DNA of 64,000 nucleotides from Goodfellowiella coeruleoviolacea (GCF_024171785.1 NZ_JAMTCK010000018.1:124001-188000), one strand, 5' to 3'. Positions 1 to 9,546 are shown, counted from the stretch's first letter. Program-made: numbers and translations. Notes: generated from the letters alone by a model not told the origin.

Positions 1-1
1 C

Positions 2-487
2 GGTGAACCGGTGCTGCTGGCCGACCAGGACCGCGCCCGCTGGGACCAGGTGCTCATCCACCGGGGTCTGGCCGCGCTGGAGCGCGCCGCGAGCCTGGGC
101 GGCCCGCCGGGTCCCTACGTGTTGCAGGCCGAGATCGCCGCCTGTCACGCGCGGGCCCGCACGGTGGACGACACGGACTGGATCCGCATCGCCGCGCTCT
201 ACCACGCGCTGGCGCTGCGCGCGCCGTCCCCGGTGGTGGAACTGAACCGGGCGGTGGCGGTGGGCATGGCGTTCGGCCCGGGCATGGGGCTGGCCCTGGT
301 GGACGAGGTGGCCGAGGAGCCGTCCCTGCGTGACTACCACCTGTTGCCGAGTGTGCGCGGGGACCTGCTGGCTCGACTGGGTCGGCACGCCGAGGCGCGC
401 GCGGAGTTCGAGCGCGCGGCGGCGCTGACCCACAACGACCGCGAGCGCGACCTGCTGCTGGCGCGCGCCGCCGCGTGCGTGGGCTGA
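2..487 (+). CDS. ECF RNA polymerase sigma factor, C-terminal part (DUF6596 type)
   Basis: The reading frame is open from the first bases of the window, so the gene begins upstream and only about 160 C-terminal residues are visible. The segment with PVVELNRAVAV and the preceding YHALAL helix matches the TPR-like extension that follows the sigma2/sigma4 regions in ECF factors of the DUF6596 (ECF42) type. Such factors direct RNA polymerase to a small regulon and are often encoded beside a DGPF/YCII-domain partner, which would lie outside the window. The DNA-binding sigma domains are not visible. The stop is followed by about 150 bases without a gene. Confidence 0.85.
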   Translation, partial: GEPVLLADQDRARWDQVLIHRGLAALERAASLGGPPGPYVLQAEIAACHARARTVDDTDWIRIAALYHALALRAPSPVVELNRAVAVGMAFGPGMGLALVDEVAEEPSLRDYHLLPSVRGDLLARLGRHAEARAEFERAAALTHNDRERDLLLARAAACVG

Positions 488-633
488 GCCGGTCGGGCCG
501 CCGCGCGGCGGGGGCCGCACCAGGTCGTGGTGGGCCGGGGCGGCCGCCGCGAGCGGTGGTGGGACGGGCCGGGTCGGCTGGGGCGCGCGGGCTGCTCCTT
601 GCGGGCTGCCCCGAGCGGGCTGCTCTGAGCGGG

Positions 634-900
634 CTACTCGCCGAGCGGTGGCCGCTCGGTGGGTGTGCTGAGCGCGTCCAGGGCGGCCAGTGCGCCGGCC
701 GCGCCCTCCTCACCGGCTTCGGCGTGGTCGACCAGGGCGTCGCGGAAGTGCGCCGTGGCCTGGTCGAGGGTGTCCCAGTGCTCGCGGTCCAGGCTGCCGA
801 ACCCGGTCTCGACGACCGTGTCGTAACCGCCCTCGGCGCCGGGTTCGATGGCGTAGCGCACGCCCTCTCCCCAGTTCCACAACCAGATCGCGGTCACCAC
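634..900 (-). CDS. small conserved hypothetical protein (88 aa)
   Basis: A compact acidic protein beginning VVTAIWLWNWGEGVRYAIEP and ending in PTERPPLGE. The frame stays open further upstream, but that extension is arginine/proline-rich and looks non-coding, so I start at the paired GTG codons (900 or 897). No convincing ribosome binding site decides between them. The W-rich N-terminus and the acidic middle look protein-like, but I do not recognise a family or function. It is divergent from the malic enzyme gene, with about 140 bases between them. Confidence 0.5.
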   Translation of the reverse strand: MVTAIWLWNWGEGVRYAIEPGAEGGYDTVVETGFGSLDREHWDTLDQATAHFRDALVDHAEAGEEGAAGALAALDALSTPTERPPLGE

Positions 901-1042
901 AGCAGCATGGCAGCAATCCGCGCGGTGCGCGATCGGCGTGCGCCCGGCGCCATCCCCTGCGGGTGATGCCGGCCGGCGGTAGCGTCGCGGCAAGGGGTAC
1001 CGGGCGTCTCCCGGGAGACCGCGCCGATCGGGGAAGGCTCGG

Positions 1043-2713
1043 ATGACTGGGCACAGTGGACAGCCGAGGGGTCGGGCGCTGCTGAGCGATCCGCTGCGCA
1101 ACAAGGGGGTCGCGTTCACCCAGGCGGAACGGGAGCGCCACGGGCTGGTCGGCATGCTGCCGCCGGCCGTGCTGACCCTGGACCAGCAGGCCAGCCGCGC
1201 CTACGCGCAGGTGCGCGGGCAGCCCGACGACCTGGCCAGGAACACCTATCTGGAGCAGTTGCACGACCGCAACGAGGTGCTGTACTACCGGCTGCTCGCC
1301 GACCACCTGGCCGAACTGCTGCCGGTGGTCTACGACCCGACGGTCAGCCAGGCGATCAAGCGGTACAGCCACGAGTACCGCTGGCCGCGCGGTGTGTTCC
1401 TGTGCATCGACCGGCCGGCGGAGATCCGCCCGGCGTTCGAGGCGCTGAAGCTGGGCGCCGACGACGTGGACCTGGTGGTGGCCACCGACGCCGAGCAGAT
1501 CCTGGGCATCGGCGACTGGGGTGTCGGCGGGGTGCGGATCTCCGTGGGCAAACTCGCGGTGTACACGGCCGCGGCAGGCATTCACCCGGCCAGGGGTATT
1601 CCGGTGGTGCTCGACGTCGGCACCGACAACCAGGAGTTGCTCAACGACCCGCTCTACGTCGGCCACCGGCACGCCCGGGTGCGCGGGGCCGCCTACGACG
1701 AGTTCGTCGCCGCCTACGTCGACGCGGTCAGCGAGTTGTTCCCGAGGGCCCTGCTGCACTGGGAGGACTTCGGCCCCGGCAACGCCCGGCGCATCCTGCG
1801 GACCTACGGCGACCGGGTGTGCACGTTCAACGACGACATGCAGGGCACCGGCGCGATCACCCTCGCGGCTGTCCTGAGTGGACTGCGAGTGACCGGGGCC
1901 GCCCTGCGGGAGCAGCGGGTGCTGGTGTTCGGCGCCGGCACCGCCGGGGTGGGCATCGCCGACCAGCTGCGGGACGCCATGGTGCGCGACGGTCTCGACC
2001 AGGACGCCGCCACCCGCCGGATCTGGTGCGTGGACCGACAGGGCCTGCTCGTGGACAGCATGTCGGACCTGCGTGACTACCAGGTGCCGTATGCCCGACC
2101 GGCGCGGGAGGTGTCCGAGTGGGACGGCGCGCTGACCGACCTGGCCGCCGTGGTGGACCGGGTGCGCCCCACCGTTCTGGTCGGGACCTCCACCAGCGCC
2201 GGCGCGTTCACCGAGCAGGTGGTGACGGGGATGGCCCGGCACGTGGAGCGGCCGATCGTGCTGCCGCTGTCCAACCCCACCGAGAAGATCGAGGCGATGC
2301 CGGCCGACGTGCTGTCCTGGACCGGGGGGCGGGCGCTGGTCGCGGCCGGCATCCCGGTGCCGCCGGTCACCCTCGACGGCACCACCCACGTCATCGGCCA
2401 GGCCAACAACGCGCTGGTGTACCCGGGGCTCGGGCTGGGCACGGTCGTGGCGCGGGCGAGTCGGGTGACCGACGGGATGCTGCAGGCCGCGGCCGAGGCG
2501 ATCACCGGGCTGGCGGACGTGTCCGCGCCGGGCGCGCCGCTGCTGCCGGAGGTGGCCAACCTGCGGGTCTCCTCGGCGACGGTGGCGGTGGCCGTGGCCG
2601 AGCGGGCGGCCCGCGACGGGGTGGCCCGCGCCGACGTGGACAACCTGGTGCAGCGGGTGCACGACGCCATGTGGCAGCCGGTGTACCCGGACGAGTCGGA
2701 CGGGACCGGCTGA
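1043..2713 (+). CDS. NAD(P)-dependent malic enzyme
   Basis: 556 aa, the normal length for the long-type malic enzyme that converts malate to pyruvate plus CO2 with reduction of NAD(P), feeding gluconeogenesis or reductant supply in the cytoplasm. The N-terminal malic domain has the ALHWEDFG-type segment followed by FNDDMQGTG, which carries metal and substrate ligands. The Rossmann half has VFGAGTAGVGIA at about residue 296, then PLSNPTEKIEA and GQANNALVYPG near the C-terminus. The ATG start has a GGGAAGG box 8 bases upstream. It is a single-gene unit. A 21-bp tandem duplication crosses its stop codon. Confidence 0.95.
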   Translation: MTGHSGQPRGRALLSDPLRNKGVAFTQAERERHGLVGMLPPAVLTLDQQASRAYAQVRGQPDDLARNTYLEQLHDRNEVLYYRLLADHLAELLPVVYDPTVSQAIKRYSHEYRWPRGVFLCIDRPAEIRPAFEALKLGADDVDLVVATDAEQILGIGDWGVGGVRISVGKLAVYTAAAGIHPARGIPVVLDVGTDNQELLNDPLYVGHRHARVRGAAYDEFVAAYVDAVSELFPRALLHWEDFGPGNARRILRTYGDRVCTFNDDMQGTGAITLAAVLSGLRVTGAALREQRVLVFGAGTAGVGIADQLRDAMVRDGLDQDAATRRIWCVDRQGLLVDSMSDLRDYQVPYARPAREVSEWDGALTDLAAVVDRVRPTVLVGTSTSAGAFTEQVVTGMARHVERPIVLPLSNPTEKIEAMPADVLSWTGGRALVAAGIPVPPVTLDGTTHVIGQANNALVYPGLGLGTVVARASRVTDGMLQAAAEAITGLADVSAPGAPLLPEVANLRVSSATVAVAVAERAARDGVARADVDNLVQRVHDAMWQPVYPDESDGTG

Positions 2714-2744
2714 CCCTCGACTCGGACCGGCTGACCCTCGACTC
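2703..2744. repeat. 21-bp tandem duplication across the malic enzyme stop codon
   Basis: Two exact, adjacent 21-bp copies (2703-2723 and 2724-2744), each starting GGACCGGCTGA. The first copy contains the TGA stop of the malic enzyme gene (2711-2713). The second therefore carries a duplicate stop in non-coding sequence. The unit length keeps the reading frame. Confidence 0.9.
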
Positions 2745-2934
2745 CCCCTCGGGTCCGACCGGTCCGGCGACCCGAGCCTGGAAACTTTCGGTCACCACGC
2801 CGATACACAACCTGCCCGATCGTTCCGACGGCATCGCGGGGGTGGCGGGCGGTCGAGCGGGGTGCCGTGGTCCGCGCACCGGGCCAGGCGCGCGGCAGCT
2901 GGCCCGGTGCGCGGTGGTCGGCGGGTGCCGCTGG

Positions 2935-4266
2935 TCAGCGGGTGAACAGCCGGGTCGGGACGGCCTCGGCCAGCGCCCGGTAACCGGTGGGGTTGAGGTG
3001 CAGGTGGTCGCCGACGTCGTAGGCGGCCGCGAGGCGCCGGGGGTCGGCCGCGTCGCGCAGCGCCTGGTCGAAGTCGATCACCTCGTCGAACCGCCGACTG
3101 GTGCGGATCCAGTCGTTGACCGCCTGCCTGGCGGCTTCCCGGTGGCCGGCCGGGTCGTCGTAGTCGTGGCCGCCGAACGGCAGCAGGGTCGCGCCGTAGA
3201 CCCGGATGCCCTGGGCGTGGGCGCGGACGACGATCTGTTCGTAGGCGGCGATGAGGTCGTCGGCGACCTGCTTCTGGGCGGCGTCGGTGGCCTCGGCGGT
3301 GCCGATGTCGTTGACGCCTTCGAAGACCACCAGCCAGGCCACCCCGCTCTGCGCGAGCACGTCGCGGTCCAGCCGGGCCAGCGCGCTCGGCCCGAGGCCG
3401 TCGTTGAGCACCCGGTTGCCGCCCGCGCCCTGGTTGAGCACGGCCACGTCCGCGGTGGCCGGGTGGGACCGCAGCCGGGTCAGCAGCTGGTCGGGCCAGC
3501 GGTCGTTGCCGTTGGTGGTGGAGCCCCGGCCGTCGGTCAGCGAGTCGCCCAGCACCACCGCGGCCGACGTGCGGGAGCTGGCCCGCACCTCCACGCCGCT
3601 GAGGAAGTACCAGTGGTCGACCGGGGTGGCGCCCGGCAGGTCCTGGGCGCTCACGTGGTTGCCGGCCAGCAGGTGGGAGGTGGTGCGGGAGCCGGGGTGG
3701 GAGGTGATGTCGGTGGAGGCCTGACCCTGGGCCAGGTAGGTGGTGACGGTGAGGTTGCTCTGGGCGGCCACGGTGAAGTCGATCGGGTCGGACACCACCT
3801 GGGCGCCCACCGGCACGACCGTGGCGGGCCTGCCGTGGAAGGTGACCGGCCGGATGGTGCCCGGCTGGACCCCGCTGACCCCGGCCCGTCCGTCCCGGGG
3901 CAGCGCCACCGACACCGCGGTGATCGGCAGCGGCGCGCCGCCGAACGCGTTGGAGAACCGCAGCCGCAACTGCTGGCCACCGACCGAGACGTGCACGGTC
4001 TGGCGCAGCGTGGTGTCCGCCAGCACCCGGCCGACCTGGGTGAACGGCGGGGGCGGCATGTTGCCCGGCTCGGTGAGCTGCGGCATGGACACCCAGGTGT
4101 GCACCCAGCGTCCGCCCGGCCCGGACCCGGCGCCGTCCGCGGCGTTGGCCTCGGGGGTTTCGGGGGTGTTGGGGGTGTTGGTGGCGCGCCCCGGGTCGAT
4201 CGCCGGCACGGCCAGCACGGCGGCCGCGGCCAGGGCCAGGACGGTGAACGACGACGTCTTGCTCAT
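2935..4266 (-). CDS. secreted SGNH/GDSL hydrolase
   Basis: 443 aa from the ATG at 4266. A GTG three codons upstream is possible but sits too close to its GAGGG box. An N-terminal signal peptide (hydrophobic run of alanines and leucines up to about residue 23) precedes a Thr/Pro-rich linker, so the protein is exported. The catalytic domain shows GDSLTDG (nucleophile Ser, about residue 240), GAGGNR (block II), GVNDIG (block III) and DHLHLN (Asp-His pair near the C-terminus), the complete SGNH set. The N-terminal half is the beta-rich domain usual in actinobacterial SGNH esterases and lipases. The natural substrate, probably an ester in polysaccharide or lipid, cannot be read from sequence. Confidence 0.92.
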   Translation of the reverse strand: MSKTSSFTVLALAAAAVLAVPAIDPGRATNTPNTPETPEANAADGAGSGPGGRWVHTWVSMPQLTEPGNMPPPPFTQVGRVLADTTLRQTVHVSVGGQQLRLRFSNAFGGAPLPITAVSVALPRDGRAGVSGVQPGTIRPVTFHGRPATVVPVGAQVVSDPIDFTVAAQSNLTVTTYLAQGQASTDITSHPGSRTTSHLLAGNHVSAQDLPGATPVDHWYFLSGVEVRASSRTSAAVVLGDSLTDGRGSTTNGNDRWPDQLLTRLRSHPATADVAVLNQGAGGNRVLNDGLGPSALARLDRDVLAQSGVAWLVVFEGVNDIGTAEATDAAQKQVADDLIAAYEQIVVRAHAQGIRVYGATLLPFGGHDYDDPAGHREAARQAVNDWIRTSRRFDEVIDFDQALRDAADPRRLAAAYDVGDHLHLNPTGYRALAEAVPTRLFTR

Positions 4267-4567
4267 GGGACGCACACCCTCGGTGGTTCTGCGGGATCTG
4301 GAACTAGCACGAACATCCGGGTTGGGTGGACAGGCCCGCCGGCACGATCACCACGCGTGATCGCCATCGGCGGTGGGGCTCATCCCGTTGACCCGGTGGT
4401 GTCGAAACATTCGAGGCAGTCTCCGTAAATTTCGAGTGAAAGTAGCGAACCGCCGCTGGACACGTCAAGGACATCTGCCGAGTGGTTGTGCTACGCAGGG
4501 TAGTGAACAGGTGGCGGTGAATCGCCGATCGGGTGTGATCGGTGCCGCCGCTGGGTATCAGCCCGGC
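4267..4567. other. divergent intergenic region with inverted repeat
   Basis: About 300 bases between two divergent genes, with no coding signal I trust. It contains one clear inverted repeat, CGATCAC-CACGC-GTGATCG (4345-4363), a possible operator, and a relatively AT-richer patch at 4405-4450 that could hold promoter elements for either gene. Confidence 0.5.
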
Positions 4568-5278
4568 ATGGCCGCCACCGCGAACCCCACCGCAGCCACC
4601 CGCCGACGCGAACCCGCCGCGCTGCTGGTTCTGGTGCTACTGGCGGTGGCCGTCTCCGCGATCCGACCGCACGACTACGCCACCTGGGTGTTGGAGGTGG
4701 CGCCGATCCTGGTGGCGATCCCCCTGCTGGTGGTGACCTTCGCGCGGCACCGGTTGACCCCGATCGCCTACCGGGTGATGGCCGGCGCCGCACTGCTGAT
4801 GAGCGTCGGCGCCCACTACACCTACGCCGAGGTGCCGTTCGGGGACTGGATGCGCGACTGGTTCGGCTTCGCCCGCAACCACTACGACCGGATCGGCCAC
4901 GTGGCCCAGGGGCTGGTGGCCGCGGTCATCACCCGGGAGCTGCTGGTGCGGCGCACGCCGCTGCGCCCCGGCGGGTGGCTGGCCGTGGTGGTGACCGCGA
5001 TGTGCCTGGGCATCAGCGCGACCTTCGAACTGGTCGAAGTGGTGGCCGGGCTGATCGGCGGCGGCGTGGGCGACGCCTACCTGGGCACCCAGGGTGACCC
5101 GGTGGACGCCCAGTGGGACATGGCCATGGCGCTGCTGGGTGCGCTGCTCGCCCAACTGCTGCTGGGCCGGGCGCACAACCGCCAGCTGGGGTGGACCGGC
5201 GCGGCTGCCCCCGCCCACCCCGCGCCCGCGACGCCGGCCCCGCCGCCGCTCAGCCGCGCGCGGCGGCCGGCCGCGTGA
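4568..5278 (+). CDS. DUF2238 (YjdF-type) integral membrane protein
   Basis: 236 aa with about five to six hydrophobic segments (LLVLVLLAVAVSAI, VLEVAPILVAIPLLVV, VMAGAALLMSVGAHY and so on). The segments ALLMSVGAHYTYAEVPFGDW, NHYDRIGHVAQG and SATFELVEVVAG, then GDPVDAQWDMAMALLGAL, are the conserved acidic and histidine positions of the DUF2238 family, whose function is unknown. The ATG at 4568 is chosen because residues upstream are arginine-rich and unlike the family; the ribosome binding site is weak. The C-terminal Pro/Ala tail overlaps the end of the convergent beta-mannosidase gene by 29 bases. Confidence 0.85.
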   Translation: MAATANPTAATRRREPAALLVLVLLAVAVSAIRPHDYATWVLEVAPILVAIPLLVVTFARHRLTPIAYRVMAGAALLMSVGAHYTYAEVPFGDWMRDWFGFARNHYDRIGHVAQGLVAAVITRELLVRRTPLRPGGWLAVVVTAMCLGISATFELVEVVAGLIGGGVGDAYLGTQGDPVDAQWDMAMALLGALLAQLLLGRAHNRQLGWTGAAAPAHPAPATPAPPPLSRARRPAA

Positions 5279-7733
5279 CCAGCTGGTTGGCGTTGCGCAG
5301 CACCTCCGGGGCGGTGAACTCGGCCGGGTCGACCCGGGCGGTGGTGCGCACCGCGAAGGTCACCGACTCCCCCGGCAGCAACGTGACCAGCATGTCGTCC
5401 ACGGTCGCGTTGGCGCTGACCCGGTCGGCCAGCAGCGCCAGGTCCCGGACCAGCGCGCCGGCCGTGACGTGCACCCGGTAGCCGTCGGGTGCGGCGACCG
5501 CGCTGACCGCGAGGTCCGGGACGGGCAGCGCCAGGTCGGTGTCGGGCGCGAAGAACCACAGCGCCCGGTCTACCCCCTCGGCGGTGCCGTCGGCCACCAG
5601 CAGTTCGGTGCTGGCCGTGCCGGGCGTGGCCAGGTGGGGCGGGACCGGCGCGGTGTGGCTGGCACGCGCCGGCACGGACACGGCCACCTCGGCCGCGGCG
5701 AGCACCGCGCCGGTGAACGAGCGCCGGGTGAGCTGGAGCGTGTCGGTGAGCGGCTGGTCGGTGTCGTTGACCACGACCACGGCCAGCCCGGCGGCGCGCG
5801 GCTGGATGGTGACCAGCCGGTCGGCGTAGCCGCGGCGCAGCGCGTACCAGGCGGGCTTGCGCCGGGCGTCCCCGTCGACCACGGCCCAGGAGACCACCGG
5901 CCAGCAGTCGTTGAGCTGCCACCAGATGGTGCCAGCGCACCGGGGCTGCCAGGACCGGAAGTGGGTGATGCCGAGGCTGACCGCGCGGGCCTGGTTGAGC
6001 TGGGTGGCCCAGAACCAGTCGTCGGTGCCGGCCGGCTCGGGGAAGTGCCCGGCCAGGCCGCGGGCCAGCTTGCCCATGCCGTCGGCGGCCTTCTGGTGCA
6101 CCAGCAGCCCCGGGCTGTCCGGGGTGAGCGGCTTGTCGGACACGGCCCTGGTCAGCGTGGACCAGGTGGGCGGGCCCTGGAAGCCGAACTCGGCCACGAA
6201 CCGGGGCACGTAGTCGCGGTAGGCGGTGTAGTCGCGCTCGTTCCACACGTCCCACACGTGCACGCAGCCGTGGTCGGGGTCGTTGGGGTGGATGTCGGCG
6301 GACAGCGACCAGGGGCTGCTGGGCAGGTAGGGCCGGGTCGGGTCGAGTTCGGCGACGAGGCCGGGCAGCACGTCCAGGTAGTAGCCCAGCCCCCAACTGG
6401 CCTCGCCGAGCCGCTCCGGCCAGCCCCAGTCGTGCCAGCCCCAGATGTTCTCGTTGCTGCCGTTCCACAGCACCAGGCTGGGGTGCGGGGCCAGCCGGGT
6501 GACGGCCTCCCGGGCCTCGGCGACCACCTCCCCGCGCAGCGGCTCCTCCTCGGGGTAGGCGGCGCAGGCGAACAGGAAGTCCTGCCAGGTCAACAGGCCC
6601 AGCTGGTCGCAGAGCCGGTAGAAGTCCTCGCTCTCGTAGATGCCGCCGCCCCACACCCGCAGCAGGTTCGCGCCGGCGTCCTTGGCCTGGGCCAGTCGAC
6701 TGGCGTAGCGGTCGTGGTCGACGCGGTGCGGGAAGCAGTCGTCGGGGATCCAGTTGACGCCGCGCACGAACACCGGCCTGCCGTTGATGACGAACCGGAA
6801 CGGGGTGCCGTGCTCGTCGGGGGTGGTGTCCAGGACCACCGTGCGGAACCCGGTCTGACCGTCCCAGCTGTCCACTGTGGACCCTTCGGCGGTGAGGTCG
6901 ACGCGCACCGGGTACAGCGGCTGGTCGCCGTACCCGGTGGGCCACCACAGCGCGGGGTCGGGCACGCTCACCTCGACCACGGCCGTGTCCGCGCCCGGCG
7001 CCAGTTCCGCGCTCGCGGTGTGCTCCCCCACGGTCGCGCGCACCAGCAGCGGTCGGTCCGCGCCGGCGGCGGTCCGCTCGACCGTGACGTGCACGGCCAC
7101 CCGTCCCCGTCCGTCGGACACGGTGGCCAGCGGCCGGACCTCGGCCAGCCGGGCGGTGGACCAGGCGTGCAGCCAGATCGGCCGCCAGATGCCGGCGGTG
7201 ACCAGTTCCGGCCCCCAGTCCCAGCCGAAGTTGCAGGCCATCTTGCGGACGAAGTTGAACGGGAACCGGTTGGTGTGCGGCCGGGCGCCGAGCTGGTCGC
7301 GCAGCTGTTCGGCGTGGGTGAGCGCGGAGGTGAAGCGCACGGCGAGGTCGTTGCCGCCGGCGCGCAGCACGTCGGTGACGTCGAACCGGTACGACCGGTG
7401 CATGTTGCGGGTCCGGCCGAGTTCCACGCCGTTGAGGTCGACGCGGGCGACGGTGTCCAGTCCGGCGCAGACCAGGTCCACCCGCTCGTGCCCGCCCGGT
7501 CGCCAGTCCACTGTGGTCTGGTAGTGCCAGTCGGTGCGGCCGATCCAGGCCAGTGCGGCCTCGTTGTCGTCCAGGTAGGGGTCGGGGATGAGGCCGGCGG
7601 CCAGCAGGTCGGTGTGCACGCAGCCGGGCACGCTCGCCGGCACCACGGCGTCGGCGACCGGTGCGGGGATCTCCACGGCGGTGGACGTGTCGGCCACGCG
7701 CAGGGTCCAGCCCTGGTGCAGATGTGTCTTCAC
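5250..7733 (-). CDS. GH2 beta-mannosidase (cytoplasmic)
   Basis: 827 aa without a signal peptide, so it acts on imported oligosaccharides. The layout is typical for GH2 beta-mannosidases: an N-terminal jelly roll (VPASVPGCVHTDLLAAGLIPDPY), an Ig-like domain, then the TIM barrel. WNGSNE (about residue 428) holds the acid/base Glu, and VAEFGFQG (about residue 514) carries the probable nucleophile Glu. The WNGSNENIWGW segment and the FPFNFVRKMACNFGWDWGP segment are characteristic of beta-mannosidase rather than beta-galactosidase. The GTG start has an AAGGAG box just upstream, 33 bases after the second permease gene. It is the last gene of a binding-protein/permease operon, which implies uptake and cleavage of mannose-containing oligosaccharides. 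Confidence 0.93.
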   Translation of the reverse strand: MKTHLHQGWTLRVADTSTAVEIPAPVADAVVPASVPGCVHTDLLAAGLIPDPYLDDNEAALAWIGRTDWHYQTTVDWRPGGHERVDLVCAGLDTVARVDLNGVELGRTRNMHRSYRFDVTDVLRAGGNDLAVRFTSALTHAEQLRDQLGARPHTNRFPFNFVRKMACNFGWDWGPELVTAGIWRPIWLHAWSTARLAEVRPLATVSDGRGRVAVHVTVERTAAGADRPLLVRATVGEHTASAELAPGADTAVVEVSVPDPALWWPTGYGDQPLYPVRVDLTAEGSTVDSWDGQTGFRTVVLDTTPDEHGTPFRFVINGRPVFVRGVNWIPDDCFPHRVDHDRYASRLAQAKDAGANLLRVWGGGIYESEDFYRLCDQLGLLTWQDFLFACAAYPEEEPLRGEVVAEAREAVTRLAPHPSLVLWNGSNENIWGWHDWGWPERLGEASWGLGYYLDVLPGLVAELDPTRPYLPSSPWSLSADIHPNDPDHGCVHVWDVWNERDYTAYRDYVPRFVAEFGFQGPPTWSTLTRAVSDKPLTPDSPGLLVHQKAADGMGKLARGLAGHFPEPAGTDDWFWATQLNQARAVSLGITHFRSWQPRCAGTIWWQLNDCWPVVSWAVVDGDARRKPAWYALRRGYADRLVTIQPRAAGLAVVVVNDTDQPLTDTLQLTRRSFTGAVLAAAEVAVSVPARASHTAPVPPHLATPGTASTELLVADGTAEGVDRALWFFAPDTDLALPVPDLAVSAVAAPDGYRVHVTAGALVRDLALLADRVSANATVDDMLVTLLPGESVTFAVRTTARVDPAEFTAPEVLRNANQLVTRPAAARG

Positions 7734-7766
7734 GGTGCTCCTTGGACGTGGGTGGGCGCTGGCGGG

Positions 7767-8609
7767 TCAGGACTTGACCGCGCCGGCGGTCAGCCCCTGG
7801 ACCAGGGCCCGTTGCAGCAGCAGGAAACCGAGCAGCACGGGCACGCTGACCACCAGGGAGGCGGCCATCACCTGGTTCCAGTACACATTGGACTGGGTGG
7901 CGTAGGCGCGCAGGCCGACCGCGAGGGTGCGGGTCTCGCTGGTGGTCAGCACGGACGCGAACAGCACCTCGGTCCAGGCGGTCATGAAGCTGTACACGGC
8001 GACCGCGGCCACTCCGGGCAGCGCGGCCGGCAGCAGCACCCGGAACAGCGCGCCAAGCGGTCCGGTGCCGTCCACCAGCGCGGCCTCGTCCAGCTCGCGC
8101 GGGATGGCGTCGAAGTAGCCGGCCAGCAGCCAGATCGAGAACGGCAGGGCGAAGGTGAGGTAGGTGATGACCATGCCGACGCGGCTGCCGAACAGCTCCA
8201 GCCCGAAGCCGCGGTCCAGGTTGACGAAGATCAGGAACAGCGGCAGCAGGAACAGGATTCCGGGGAACATCTGGGTGGCCAGCGCCGAGGTGAGGAACGT
8301 GCCCCGGCCGCGGAAGCGGAACCGGCTGACCGCGTAGGCGGCCAGGATCGCGATGACCATGGAGCACACCATGGCGCCCAGCGCGATCACCGCGCTGTTG
8401 ACGAAGTAGCGGGCCAGCGGCACGGTCCGCCACATGTCCACGAACGGCTGCAGGGTGATGGTGGAGGGGACGGCGGTGAACGGCCCCTGCACGTCCCGCA
8501 GCGGCTTGACCGAGGAGCTGACCATCACGTACAGCGGCACCAGGGTGAACACGGCCAGGGCGGTGATCACCGCCCGCCTGATCCAGCGGGCCCAGCCCGA
8601 CTCAGCCAT
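7767..8609 (-). CDS. carbohydrate ABC transporter permease (MalG/CUT1 type)
   Basis: 280 aa with six predicted membrane helices. The EAA loop reads RELDEAALVDGTGPLGALFRVLLPAALPG, the docking site for the ATPase. This is one half of the membrane channel of a CUT1 sugar importer. Its ATG overlaps the end of the other permease gene by 8 bases, indicating translational coupling. No ATPase gene is present in the operon. In actinobacteria such importers commonly share an MsiK-type ATPase encoded elsewhere. Probable substrate is a mannoside, judged from the downstream beta-mannosidase. Confidence 0.93.
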   Translation of the reverse strand: MAESGWARWIRRAVITALAVFTLVPLYVMVSSSVKPLRDVQGPFTAVPSTITLQPFVDMWRTVPLARYFVNSAVIALGAMVCSMVIAILAAYAVSRFRFRGRGTFLTSALATQMFPGILFLLPLFLIFVNLDRGFGLELFGSRVGMVITYLTFALPFSIWLLAGYFDAIPRELDEAALVDGTGPLGALFRVLLPAALPGVAAVAVYSFMTAWTEVLFASVLTTSETRTLAVGLRAYATQSNVYWNQVMAASLVVSVPVLLGFLLLQRALVQGLTAGAVKS

Positions 8610-9546
8610 TGTCGCGCCTCCGGTTCACCACGGCCAGGTAGCCGACCGTCACCACCAGCAGGAACAGCAGCATCAGCACGGACATGGCCGAGCCGAGGCC
8701 GAAGTTCCAGGTGACGAACGAGGACTGGTAGATGTGCAGTGAGATCAGGCCGGCCTCGGCCGGGGCGGCCTGGCCGAACAGCAGGTAGGGCGTGTTGAAG
8801 TCGTTGAAGCTCCACAGGAACAGCACCAGCAGCAGCACGGTGTTGACCGGCCGCAGCATCGGCAGGGTGATCGAGAACAGCCGCCGCCACGGACCGGCAC
8901 CGTCCACATTGGCCGCTTCGTACAGTTCGGTGGGGATGCTCTGCAGGCCGGCGGTGATGGTCAGGAACGCGAACGGCCAGGTGCGCCAGACCGCGACCAC
9001 CACCAGGCTGACGAAGCTGTTCTGGCCGACCAGCCAGAACGGGCGTTCGTCGGTGAGGCCGAGCCAGTCGACCAGCACGGTGTTCACCAGGCCGGTGTCC
9101 CGCTGCAGCATGAACATCCAGGTGATCACCGAGGAGAACATCGGCAGCGCGAAGGGCACCAGGAACAGCGTGCGCAGCACGGCCCGGCCGCGGAAGGGCC
9201 GGTGCAGCGCCACGGCCGCGGCCAGGCCGAGCAGGAACTCGCCGAGCACGGCCAGCACGCTGAACAGCACGGTGACGCCGAACGAGCGCAGCAGGCCGGC
9301 GGCCACGCTGGAGTCCAGGGTGGCCACCGAGACGTAGTTGTCCAGCCCGACGAACGGGGCGTTGACCCAGTCGCGGATGGAGAACTGGTTGAGCCGCAGC
9401 GTGCTCATGAACACCCCGACCAGCATCGGGACGATGTGCACGGCCAGTTCGGCGACCAGGGCCGGCGCCAGGATCAGGTACGGCAGTGCCCGCGCCGACC
9501 AGCGCCGCCGGGCAGGCCGGGGCCCCACGTCCGCGGCCGTGCTCAT
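8602..9546 (-). CDS. carbohydrate ABC transporter permease (MalF/UgpA type)
   Basis: 314 aa. Six hydrophobic helices, beginning LPYLILAPALVAELAVHIVP, and the EAA motif TELYEAANVDGAGPWRRLF followed by ITLPMLRP. It is the first permease of the CUT1 importer. The ATG at 9546 overlaps the stop of the binding-protein gene as ATGA, which fixes this start and shows coupled translation. It partners with the permease that follows it. Confidence 0.93.
   Translation of the reverse strand: MSTAADVGPRPARRRWSARALPYLILAPALVAELAVHIVPMLVGVFMSTLRLNQFSIRDWVNAPFVGLDNYVSVATLDSSVAAGLLRSFGVTVLFSVLAVLGEFLLGLAAAVALHRPFRGRAVLRTLFLVPFALPMFSSVITWMFMLQRDTGLVNTVLVDWLGLTDERPFWLVGQNSFVSLVVVAVWRTWPFAFLTITAGLQSIPTELYEAANVDGAGPWRRLFSITLPMLRPVNTVLLLVLFLWSFNDFNTPYLLFGQAAPAEAGLISLHIYQSSFVTWNFGLGSAMSVLMLLFLLVVTVGYLAVVNRRRDNG

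Noticed and set aside
5077-8433. Very long open frame antisense to the beta-mannosidase/permease genes
   Set aside because: Arg/Pro/Gly-rich translation without domains; a GC-skew shadow of the real genes on the same strand in another frame. Similar long shadows lie opposite the regulator at 20414 and the operon at 53963.
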